Of a stretch of DNA of 64,000 nt, positions 1 through 10,800 are shown in pieces. How positions within the stretch are numbered: position 1 is the stretch's first letter; the number at the start of each line of letters is the position of its first letter. The notes under the pieces were generated by a model that saw nothing but the letters and a program-made list of their open reading frames with translations, did not search any database and had not been told where the DNA came from. This stretch comes from Rana temporaria. Taxonomy: Eukaryota > Chordata > Amphibia > Anura > Ranidae. The position numbers were made by a program, and so were the translations under genes. Location of the stretch: contig NC_053489.1 in NCBI RefSeq assembly GCF_905171775.1, forward strand, positions 249,413,008 through 249,477,007, in the 5' to 3' direction.

Positions 1-1348
1 GCTGCTGGCAACCCTGCTATAGTCATCATTGTAGCTTTGTTTGTTAGCAGAGGTCTTAGGTAAGTATAACAAAACCTTAGAAAACCTGGTTGTCTAAAAT
101 GGGAACAAGACCTGCAAGTGGAGTTGGCACAAACTAGCAGAAAATACATCCAGAACATGTATTAATACTTTCTTTATAGAGGCAAATTACAAAGTGCTAC
201 TTCGATGGTACATGGTCCCAATAAGAGTAGCCTCCTACATCCCGGGAGCCTCCCCATGCTGCTTTAGAGGCAGTTCCCAAGATGGTTCTTCCATATTTGG
301 TGAGAATGCCCAAAAGTCCTCAGGTCTACAATTTTCTCTACTCGTGAATGGGCACAGACCTTAAAAAGAATACACAAGAGGCCTTACTTGGCTGCCCAGT
401 TAAGCTCTGTGGTGCGTGAGGAAACTGAACTCTTTTGCCTTTTTGGTGGCCCGCATCATGATAGCCAAGTCGTAGAAATCCCCTGTGATACCGTTTGACC
501 TGATTAAGGCCAAGCTTTCCTGGATAAATGATCAATGAGAAAATCTCAGCTATACTCAATGAAAAAAATTCCACAGTATGAAAAGATTTGGGAGCCTTGG
601 ATTAAATGCCTGGTAGGGCATCTGTAGAGCCTGAAGGTGTTTCTGGAGTTCAAGTTTGGAATATTATCACACAAAACACCTTACTTACTCTTTACTTTTT
701 TTCTCACTCGGCTACCCCCCCAGACTGGTTATCTGGAGCCTGGGAATTCTTCCATTTAAGGGAGGGGGTTAGGTGTAAAGGTCTACTCGCAGGCCTCCTC
801 CTGATTTGTATGGGATCATTGGTTGATCTCTAGATGAATAATCATTCTCTCAATTAAAGCATTTGTATTTTGCAATAAAACCTATTGGAGACAAAAATCG
901 TCTTTTTCATTAAAGAAAACTTGGGACATTTAAAACCAACGAATAAAATGTATAGACAGCTATAACCTTTAGTGGAAGCCAATAGAATCAGTAGATAAAG
1001 CAGTAGCAGTAAATATGGGCAACTAAATTGAATTGAAAATCTGGACTTTAACTGTAACACAGCGGACAATGGCACCAACTGCTGATACTTTCATTTTGTC
1101 ACCGTTGTAAATTCTGCAAGGCATGGTGCATTGCCACATGCTTTACAATCTAACACCTTTTAAAGAAAGATAAAAGGTAACAGTCACATCCAGGAGAAAA
1201 ATCCTGCTGGCAATTTTATGATTGTTTTTTTTTTTTTGTCTTTGGCATCTTCTGCCATTCTTTCTGATAAATAATTCTTGTATGACAATGGACAGTGTTA
1301 TATTATCTTTACCATCACTAATCACCATTTTTCATAAACACTATACAG
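1..1348. other. Intergenic, no gene recognised
   Basis: The sequence is AT-rich and unremarkable. The open frames are short and have no recognisable motif. No terminal repeats or tandem arrays were seen. Confidence 0.5.
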
Positions 1349-1420
1349 CAGGGGTGGGTAATAATTTTCCTGAGGGGCCACATGAGAAACTGGGACTTCT
1401 GTGGAGAGCCAAACTTAATT
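1349..1420 (+). mobile_element. hAT-type element, 5' end fragment
   Basis: It starts CAGGGGTGGG and continues with GGGGCCACATGAGAAACT, matching the first about 70 bp of the complete element at 59790. No matching right end was found, so this is a truncated copy. Confidence 0.6.
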
Positions 1421-1671
1421 AGGATCAGTATTATTTTGGACTTGGAAAGGTCTATAATTACATAAACATATAGTAAACAAAAACACCTGGCATTAGGAAT
1501 AATAGGTACAACTGATGAAAGTTTTACAGCCCCCAACCCATACTGTAAAATAACAGCCGGTCAGGCTGTTCACATGCCACGGCGTCGATGTTTTGCAGCC
1601 ACAGCATTCTTAACTTGGGCTGCAGAGTTTGACAAGCACTGGCGCTTGTCAAACTTGCCCATTGAGTTTGA

Positions 1672-2660
1672 CCACTTCCCGACCGCCGCATGTATATGTA
1701 CGTCCACAGAATGGCACGTACAGGCAAATGGGCGTACATGTACGTCCTTGCCTTCTAGCGGGTGGGGGGTCCGATCGGGACCCCCCCCCTACATGCGGCG
1801 GTCGGGTTCCCTCGGGGAGCGATCCGGGACGACGGCGCGGCTGTTTATAGCCGCTCCGTCGCGATCGCTCCCTGGAGCTGAAGAACGGGGAGAGCCGTAT
1901 GTAAACACGGCTTCCCCGTGATTCACTGTGGCGGCGTATCGATCGAGTGATCCCTTATATAAGGGAGACTCGATCGATGACATCAGTCCTACAGCCACAC
2001 CCCCCTACAGTTGTAAACACACACTAGGTGAACCCTAACTCCTACAGCGCCCCCTGTGGTTAACTCCCAAACTGCAACTGTCATTTTCACAATAAACAAT
2101 GCAATTTAAATGCATTTTTTGCTGTAAAAATGACAATGGTCCCAAAAATGTGTCAAAATTGTCCGAAGTGTCCGCCATAATGTCGCAGTCACGAAAAAAA
2201 TCGCTGATCGCCGCCATTAGTAGTAAAAAAAAAAAAAATATTTATAAAAATGCAATAAAACTATCCCCTATTTTGTAAACGCTATAAATTTTGCGCAAAC
2301 CAATCGCTTATTGCGATTTCTTTTACTAAAAATACGTCGAAGAATACGTATCGGCCTAAACTGAGGGAAAAAAATATTTTTATATATATTTTTGGGGGAT
2401 ATTTATTATAACAAAAAGTAAAAAATATTGCATTTTTTTCAAAATTGTCGCTCTATTTTTGTTTATAGCGCAAAAAATAAAAACCGCAGAGGTGATCAAA
2501 TACCACCAAAAGAAAGCTCTATTTGTGGGGAAAAAAGGACGCCAATTTTGTTTGGGAGCCACGTTGCATGACCGGGCAATTGTCTGTTAAAGCGACGCAG
2601 TGCCGAATCGCAAAACCTGGCCTGGGCATTTAGCTGCCTAAAGGTCCGGGGCTTAAGTGG
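1672..2660. mobile_element. TTAACCACTT-family element, copy A
   Basis: The left end is CCACTTCCCG and the right end CTTAAGTGG, flanked by TTGA (left) and TTAA (right). The interior shares long stretches, in inverted orientation, with 28847..29804 (for example the segment with GAGGTGATCAAATACCACCA). There is no transposase ORF, so it is non-autonomous. Superfamily placement is uncertain; TTAA flanks would fit a piggyBac-like mechanism. Confidence 0.7.
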
Positions 2661-2875
2661 TTAATGGGGCTGTGCTGCCACTATATGCAATACATGGGAT
2701 TACAATGCAGTAGTGTGGCATTATAGGGTTAAATCAGGTGGTAAAGGAGGCTACTGCCAAATTCCCTCTGGCTGAACTATGACTGGAAGGAGAGGGCCCG
2801 AGATGGGTACAGTGGGAATTTGTGCAGTTTCTGACCTGAAGTGAAAAACAGGTGCTTGACTTCTGAGGAACCAAG

Positions 2876-3163
2876 ACCCCTTTCACACATGGACCGTTTG
2901 TCAATTTTTCAACCATCCGTTGACAGATGAAAAACAGACATCAATGCATCTGTTTTTTTTAAAGGGATCAAAGCTCTATTTTTTTTTTGGACGAAAAATG
3001 GATGTAAAACAGACAAACGGTCAGTTTTTTCATTGTAGTGGATGTAAAAAAAAAAACACTAATGAGAAATGAACAGCTGATGGAAAAAACTGATGAGTAC
3101 TTCATCCGTTTTGACGCAACTGACCTTATGAAGTGAACGGTCTGTGTGTGCGTGAAAAAGGCC
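2876..3163. mobile_element. Foldback MITE with CCCCTTTCACAC-type ends
   Basis: The left end reads CCCCTTTCACACATGGACCG and the right end GTGTGTGCGTGAAAAAGG. The two halves are roughly inverted and A/T-tract rich. It has no coding capacity. Boundaries are approximate. Confidence 0.5.
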
Positions 3164-3722
3164 TGTCACAGGAAGAACTAGGCCAGGTAGCGCAGTGGCA
3201 AGAGAGCATCAAGACGTCTCCTAGGCAATTCTCTCCCACCAGAACCGAGCCTCACTACTGTTCAGCTCCTCAGGTTTTCTACTTTCAGTTCTTGAAACTC
3301 CCTACATGGACATCAGTCAGCATGCAAGCAGACAGGCACACCGACAGTGGAGGCAGCCAAAGAGCCCAATTGGGCCACAATTTACCCAGTTCTGCTATAC
3401 AGTATTTGCAATGCAATGTGCAATAGATTTTACAAACACCTATTCATAGGGTTGTGTTAACCTGGAGAGGACTTTTTATTTCGCTCTATGACAATACAGT
3501 TGAGAATACGGCAGAACTTGTCCCGAATAAATAAATAATAGTGCAGATAAAGTATTACCAACAGTAGACAATTGTGTTGTTGTAAATCCACTAGAAAGGC
3601 TACAATTGCTTTTCTTTTTGTGAAACTACACATGGCAAGCAATACCTGGAAAAAAGACAGTGAAGTCAAGTTCTTCTAATAGATTTCGCTTTGTAACAAA
3701 TTTGCCCACTGTTCATTTAGGC

Positions 3723-4998
3723 CAGGGGTGCCCAACCAGTGGCCCGCGACCTCCTTCTCTGGGATGGAGTAGAATAGAATGTTATTAAAAGGTCAGTTTA
3801 TTACTAAAATCACAGTGTATATATGGGCATATCTGTTCTGCAGTGGTTACTGGGCTGCTTTCAAACTAATCCACAGATGTAGAGCAGTGCACGTGCGGGT
3901 TACCTGCACTGAGCCATAGATTTCTGTTATTACCTGTGAGATTGGTGAGCTTTCTGAAAGTGCACCAAACCTGCAGAATAGAAGTCTATTGCAAAGTGCA
4001 GAAAAGCCAAAAGGTACACTGCGTTGCACCAGCGGTGCGGGTAAACCGCAGAGCATCAGTGTGAAAGCAGCCATGGACCCCTTTCACACGGTTAGTCCGA
4101 CCCAATTAGATCCTCCATTCACCTCTAAGGAGTGGCAGATGTAAACCGACTTGTGTCCTACCTCCAATCCGATCTGTCTGTGTCTGCTCTGCATATGCAG
4201 AGAGGACACTGTCTGGGAAATATTAAGCTTCTCCTTGAGCAAATAATTTCCTTGAGCTTAAAAGCACAAATATAGCTCTCTTGTATAATGCTGGGGAATC
4301 TTAGTAACAGACACAGATGCTGGTATCACGTTAAACTTTAGCAGAGTCCTCTCTACCATCAGCAGTTGCTTTTATTTATACTGTCAACATGAGTAACAAA
4401 AGGTGACAGCCAGACATTTGTATTCTTTCAAAAGAACCAATCACAGACATGTATATATTCAAATAGAAAGCCAACAGTGATGTATGTAAACGGTCATCTA
4501 CTGAGCCATGCTTTTAAACTGTGAGACAAAGGAACACTACAAAGATGGCTCTGTACATGACCGTGTGCAAACCAACTCACTGCTACCAATGACGCGAACC
4601 GTACTCCATCATGGCTCAGTGGGCCATAATTTTCGTATGGTTATGATATAGTTCCCATGTACGCAGACCTGTTTGCGCAGAGTCATTAAATGCAGTCGCC
4701 ATGAAGTGGCCAGTCTCTTGGTGAGGCATAAATGAACATCCCTAAAAAAGCAGACATATCTGTTTTTATCCAAGGGAAGGTTTTCGCGCCAGTGGTCTTC
4801 CACCAAGGTCTGTATGTGTGAATACGCTCACATGAGCGCATTACAGCAAAACCGACACTGGGGGACATCTGACAACATGCATAAATAAACATTTCCACAA
4901 CACGGACCTGCCATCCACCCGCTCCGCTGAATGTGACCCGCGACTGGTTACCAAGTCGCTTAAGTGTCCCTCGTGCTTCAAAAGTTTGGGCACCCCTG
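3723..4998. mobile_element. hAT-type non-autonomous element
   Basis: The left terminus is CAGGGGTGCCCAACC and the right terminus GTTTGGGCACCCCTG. Flanking 8-mers ATTTAGGC and AATTAAGC agree at 6 of 8, consistent with an aged 8-bp duplication. There is no transposase. The interior includes material resembling other interspersed repeats, with CCCCTTTCACACGG near 4079. Confidence 0.7.
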
Positions 4999-5128
4999 AA
5001 TTAAGCCATTGAAAACAGTCTCCAGTGTGTTTAATGGATAATAAACAGATATCAAGGTCACGCCATTCCACTAGACTGCCTTTTTTTTTATTATTTGTGC
5101 AGGAAGTAGTTTGCTGAAGCTACAATAA

Positions 5129-5530
5129 GGCCCCTTTCAGACTGGGGCGGGAGCTGCAGTGGCGGTATATATATACCGCCGGGATTGCCGCGGGAATCAG
5201 CCGCTAGCGGTGCGGTATTAACCCCCGCTAGCGGCCGATAAAGGGTTAATACCGCCCGCAATGCGCCTCTATAGAGGCGCATTGCGGGCGGTATTGCCGT
5301 GGTTTCCCATTGTTTTCAATGGGAAGGAGCGGTATACATGCCGCTCCTCTCACCGCTCCAAAGATGCTGCTGACAGGAGATTTTTTTTGTCTCCCGCCAG
5401 CGCATCGCCTCAGTGTGAAAGCCCTCAGGCTTTCACATTGAGTCTGCAGTGAAGGAGTTTTTTAGGCGGGATAGCATCGCTATTTTTAGCGATGTACCGC
5501 CTGAAAAACTCCTCAATGTGAAAGGGGTCT
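5129..5530. mobile_element. Foldback MITE with AAGGCCCCTTTCA ends
   Basis: The terminal inverted repeats read GGCCCCTTTCAGACTGGGGC at the left and AATGTGAAAGGGGTCTTA at the right. The GC-rich core has nested palindromes. Related ends occur at 2876. Confidence 0.6.
5248..5295. repeat. Perfect 48-bp palindrome
   Basis: Both 24-nt halves are exact reverse complements meeting at CTCTA|TAGAG, with no spacer. It is the core of the surrounding MITE and can form a cruciform or hairpin. It also explains why short open frames on both strands begin with the same peptide. Confidence 0.9.
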
Positions 5531-5532
5531 TA

Positions 5533-6932
5533 CTTGGGAAAAATTTAGAAATTGTATTACCTATTCCATTTCACTATACGGACAGCAATGTTTTTTCATT
5601 TGCAATGTAGTTATCACAATGGTAGAGTGCATTAGTGCCTGAATGAATTCCATTCATTCGTGCCTCCTCAAAGTAAAATATTTATTCTATGAGGGAGTGT
5701 CTATATGCCCATCATTGACAATCTGATTGTGATTTCATAATTATGGGTTGGAAAGAGGAGTTATGAAATTTACATATTTTATTTAAGTAATAAACATGCA
5801 CAAACACAAACATTGTCAGACAAAGAAAGCCAGAATGCACTCAGTGTGTAAAGAGCTGGAATGAACATGGAAGCCAACTCACCCTTTTTTAACCCGATTA
5901 AATAGTTGAAATAATATTTTTAAAGGAAATAAAATAAATGCTTTAGCTACAGCTGAAAGCCAACTCTAGGAAAAAAAATTGTTTTGGATAAAGTGGCACA
6001 GGATAAGAATCTCATTTTAATGTTAAAAAGGTATCTTCCAGTTCCTGACGCTTGCTCGAATTTTTTCTCTTGCGACATCTTTTTAAATATGCAGCTTTTA
6101 ATGAAATAATACCTGGTAAACTTGTCACATGTCCCGTTATAAAGTAATATTTTCTCCACCCCTGTCTTATAATAGCTCTAATACATCATCCCCCATGTCA
6201 CAAGTACTTCTGGTGGAGACTACGCACATCTATGCCAATGCTCTTAATATGTAGCCCCACTGCAGCGCATTCATGAAGACAGAAAGTGAATGCTAGGAGG
6301 CTGGAGGGGATGAGCAGCACTCCTTAATAAATTTTTGATGACAATAATGCACATTATGACTGTTGCAAAAAAAAAAAAAGATGAAAACAAAGTAGAGTTT
6401 TTGTTTCTAAATTAGAAGTATAGCCAAAGCTTTTTTGGCAATACTTCTCCTAAAGTATCTGCATGCCTGTGACACATTTTTTTTTAACTAATGTCACTCA
6501 TCAGGTCCAGGCTGGGAAAAGATCCCAACTTTACAGTTGGGATTTACCCAGATGCATGGACCGGCATCTGGCTCAGGGTCTCAGCTTCGCCTTTGGGAGA
6601 TTGAGCCAGCGACTCCCTCCCCTCCCCAGTCCGGTACTCCAGGGAGTGCTGTAGGGGCAGAGCAGAGAGCCGGTGAAGGGGGAACTGGGTGATCACATGA
6701 CGTTTAATTGCTCAATTCTCACTGCAGAGGCGGCGGAGGACAGATGCAGCATCGACCTAGATGAGTTATTTTATTTTTTTATAAAGCCTTACTTCTGTTT
6801 AATAAAAAAAAAAAATGGCAATGACTTCTGATACACAGTACTTTAGCAAACAATGTATTGAGGTTAGGGTTTACAGCCATTTAACCCTTTTCTTTGTTCA
6901 GGGTGGCAGGCCCTTGAAAATTGCCAGTTACC
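5533..6932. other. Intergenic, no gene recognised
   Basis: AT-rich sequence with a few A/T tracts and a GC-richer patch at 6490-6740. No recognisable coding motif, element ends or RNA gene. Confidence 0.4.
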
Positions 6933-7209
6933 CAGGGCCGTCTTAATAGCTTCATGGGCCCCTGGGCAAAGTAATGCTCTGGGGCTCCTACAATGACGAC
7001 AGTGCAGGTAAACAGACATCAAGTAGGTAGGTGGTATGCAGCAGACTGCCTCCCCTGTGTATCCATCACTCTCAGTGCCATCATGGGGCCCCCAATTTCG
7101 GGGCAGCGTGGGCTCAAGGACCAGCTGCTTTGGGGAAAGTGCAGGGGCCCCCATGCAGCTGGGGCCCCTGGGCAGTGCCCAGGTGTGCCCTCTCATTAAG
7201 ACAGCCCTG
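6933..7209. mobile_element. Short hAT-type element
   Basis: It begins CAGGGCCGTCTTAATAG and ends CTCATTAAGACAGCCCTG as an inverted copy. Flanking 8-mers CAGTTACC and TAGTTACC match at 7 of 8. It is 277 bp, non-coding, and about 260 bp downstream of the SDR39U1 stop codon. Confidence 0.8.
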
Positions 7210-7446
7210 TAGTTACCAATCAGCAGCAGCAGTTTTGGGAACACAAGATCCGCTTTTTTGCGCAGGGAATTAGAGGGCAATCACCAGCTGACAGTCTCCA
7301 AAATAACCAAGAAAGGACATAGAAGTAGAGAAGTAAAGATGTGACCTCAAGCCATGTAAAGCAACTAACCACCCTATATATACACAGTACAGCTCCTTTT
7401 AATACATTGATGACAAGTCACAGTTCAATATTGCACAGTATGACTG

Positions 7447-7452
7447 TTTAAT
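7447..7452 (-). promoter_or_regulatory. Candidate poly(A) signal ATTAAA of SDR39U1
   Basis: ATTAAA on the minus strand lies about 20 nt after the SDR39U1 stop codon. A second ATTAAA lies near 7398-7403. No AATAAA was seen closer. Either would give a very short 3' UTR, and a longer UTR is possible. Confidence 0.35.
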
Positions 7453-7472
7453 CAACAAATCTAAATATTCTT

Positions 7473-7891
7473 TCAGCTCAAGAGTTCAGCAAGTGCAGAG
7501 TCAAGATCTGGATATAGGAAGGTAAATCCACTTTGTAGAGTCCTCTCTGGGACAACTCTCTGGCCTTCAAGTAACATTGGAGCTCTGTCGTTTCCCAGTA
7601 GCAGCTGTACAGCAAAGGCTGGTGTGAAGAATAATGCAGGACGTCTCAATGCCTTACCCAGGGCTCTAGTGAAATCAGCATTAGTATCGTTGACTGAGGA
7701 AGGAGACACTGCATTCAGAACTCCACCAACACCTTCTTCTTGCTCGACTGTGTGACATAACAATCTGCATAGGTCATCAATGTGAATCCAAGGGAATGGC
7801 TGCCTTCCAGAACCCACAGTACCACCAAGACACAACCGGAAAGGCCACAGCATGGTGGGAAGGGCACCCCCATTGCGACCGAGCACAACAC
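7473..7891 (-). CDS. SDR39U1: SDR39U1 coding exon 6 (terminal)
   Basis: This is 419 nt, residues 162-300 plus TGA. The acceptor is CCTACAAG. It encodes VVLGRNGGA, the PFRLCLGG...GSGRQPFPWIHIDDL segment, GVLNAVSPSS, and a DUF1731-type C-terminus (ALGKALRRPALFF, MLLEGQRVVPERTL, ALAELLS). The open frame continues a few codons upstream of the acceptor (starting MFLQ), but that part is intron. Confidence 0.96.
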
Positions 7892-10800
7892 CTTGTAGGA
7901 ACAAAAAAACATGAATAAGCAGTACTCAATCAACTGACAACAGTCTCAGTCTGATGGCAGGTTATCAGTATAACCAGGAGCCAAATGAGAGCGAACATTT
8001 CTCATCAAAACTTCTGTTTAGAATCTCTGAGAGTCCAGGCCATAAAGATAAATGAAATAAAGAATAGCAGGCAGATAAATTGTGTGTGTTTTAATAAAAT
8101 AAATTATCACTTATTACCATAAAACCAAACAACCCTGCTACTTAAGCTTCAAAAAATGTATTTAATTAGGATTTATTGTATTGAGAGATTTTAAAAACTC
8201 AATTAAAAAAAGAAGATTTAAAATGTTTTCTCATAATAAATGTCTAGTAATGTGATAAAAATGATAATATGCAGGGGGACAGTGTCATCTGCTGGTAATA
8301 AGGTATACTGCACACCAAGTTTTGACTAGTGTACTTTTGTCTTGTATGTCTGCACATCTCCAAGGTTTAACTTTTTTTTAGATCAAACTTGTTTTATGAA
8401 AACACAATGTAAATGTGAATATCTATTACATATGAAGTTATTTCATATTAGTTTGTGAAATGTTCACTCAAAAAAATGGGACTACAATTATAGTAAAGAC
8501 TTCTAAAACAACTTTTTTTCTTGCCTTCCTAAATACAATATACAATGCCTTAAAAAAAAGTATCCACACCCCTTGAAATTTTCCACATCTTGCCATGCAA
8601 CAACCAAAAATTTTATTTCATTGGCATTTTATGTGATAGACCAACACAAAGTGCCACCTAAATTGTGACGTAGAAGAAAAATTATACAATGGTTTTCAAA
8701 TTTGTTTAAAAAAATACAGTAAATCTCTGGAAAGTGTAGCGTGCATTTGTATACAGCCCTCCTGAGTCAACACTTTGCAGCGAAAGATGGTTCTACAATT
8801 ACGGCTGCAAGTCTTTTTGGGGATGTCTTTCAGCTTTGCACATCTAGAGAGTGACATTTTTGGCCATTCTTCTTTGCAAAATCGCTCAAGCTCTGTCAGA
8901 TTGTATAAAGAATGTCTGTGAACAGCAATTTTCAAGTCTTGCCACAGATTCTCAATTGGATTTAGGTCTGGATTTTGACTGGGCCATTCTAACACATGAA
9001 TATGCTTTCATCTAAAACATTCCATTGTAGCTCTGGTTGTATGTTTAGGGTTGTTGTCCTGCTGGAAAATGAACATTTGCCCCAGTCTCAAGTCTTTTGC
9101 AGACTAACAGGTTTTCTTCTAAGATTGCCCTGTATTTGGCTCCATGCAACTTTCCATCAACTCTGACCAGCTTCCCTGTCCCTGCTGAAGAAAAAAGTGT
9201 GGTGTGTTCAGGGTGATGTGCAGGGTTAGTTTTCCGCCACACATAGCATTTTGCTTTTAGGCCAAAGTTACATTTTGGTCTTATCTGTCCAGAGAACATT
9301 CTTCCACGTTTTCTGTGTCCCCCATGTCTTCTTGCAAAAGGGACTTCTTATTGCTTTCTTTCAACATTGGCTCTCTTCTTGCCACTCTTCCATAAAGTGG
9401 AGTGCACGACTAATAGTTGTCCTTTGGACAGATTCTCCCACCTGAGCTGTGGATCTCTGCAGCTCCTCCAGAGTTACCATGGGCTTCTTGACTGCTTCTT
9501 CGATTAATGATCTCCTTGCCCGGCCTGTCAGATTAGGTGGACGGCCATGTGTTGGTAGGTTTTCAGCTATGCCATACTCTTTCCCATTTTCGGATGATGG
9601 ATTGAACAGTTCTCCGTGAGATGTTCAAAGCTTGGGATATTTTTTTTATAACCCAACCCTGCTTTAAACTACTCCACAACTTTATCCCTGACTTGTTTGG
9701 TGTGTTCCTTGGTCTTCATGCTGCCCTTTGTTCACCAAGGTTCTCCAACAAACCTCTGAGGGCTGCATTTATACTGAGATTAAATTACACAGGACCCTAT
9801 TTACTAATTTGGTGACTTCTGAAGGCATTTGGTTCCACTAGATTTTAGTTTGGGGTATCAGAATAAAGGGGGCTGAATTTATCATTTTCTTTACACTTCA
9901 AAATTATGTGCCACTTTTTGTTGGCCTATCACATCAAATCTCAATTAAATACATTTAAATTTTTTGTTGTAACATGACAAAATATGGAAAATTTCAAGGA
10001 GGCATGAATACTTTTGCAAGGCACTGTAAGAGTGCAGACATGTAACCAGATTAGGTGATAACTGCAGCTTCTAGCAACCAAGTTACATAGGTTGAAAAAA
10101 GACACAAGTCCACCTAGTTCAACTAAAAATAAAAATAATAAATAATACTACAATCCCATATGCAGAATCCTATAACACACAGTTGATCTAGACTAGAAAA
10201 AAAGCAATAAACCCAAGCAAAGCAAGATCCAATTTTCTCCAGCAGGGGTAAAGCTCCATCCTGATCCCCTGAACGGCAAATCGGATTTTCCCTGGATCAA
10301 CTTTACCTATAAATGTTAGTATCCAGTTATATTGGGCCTGATCCACAACGAGCGGGCTTAACTTAAATATTCGGATTTAAGTTACACCGCCGCAAAATCT
10401 CTACCTAAGTGCCCGATCCACAAAGCACTTACCTAGAAATTTTGAGCGGTGTAACTTAAATCCGTCCGGCGCAAGGCGTTCCTAATTTAATGGGGCGAGT
10501 CCCATTTAAATTAGGAGCGCTCCCGCGCCGGACGTACTGCGCATGCTCCCGACGTTATTTTCCCGACGTGCTTTGCGCGGTTTTACGTTGCGCCGGGTTT
10601 TGAGAATCACGACGGGCGTAAAAAAAAAAAAAAACGAGTTGCGGCGGGAAAAAAATAAATAAAAAAAAATAAAAAATGACAGCGACGCGGGATAGAAGGG
10701 TCTACTTTTACAAGGTGTAAACAGTTTAGACCTTGTAAAAGCAGCCCTATTTTTGCGACGGCACACTAATACTTACGGAGAAAAAACGAAGCGTAAAAGC

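Noticed and set aside
1574..1921. 115-codon frame in a GC-rich block
   Set aside because: It lies mainly inside the GC-rich half of the TTAACCACTT element, whose other copies lack this frame. No homology recognised.
3181..3260. tRNA-like A-box sequence (GGTAGCGCAGTGGC)
   Set aside because: No matching B-box GGTTCGA-type motif or acceptor stem could be found at proper spacing.
5091..5452. Two short proteins on opposite strands beginning with the same peptide
   Set aside because: This is an artefact of the perfect palindrome at 5248-5295.
1..7472. A tail-to-tail neighbour of SDR39U1 (KHNYN in mammals, as I recall)
   Set aside because: No exon-like reading with KH or NYN motifs was found in this interval. 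It may lie outside the window.
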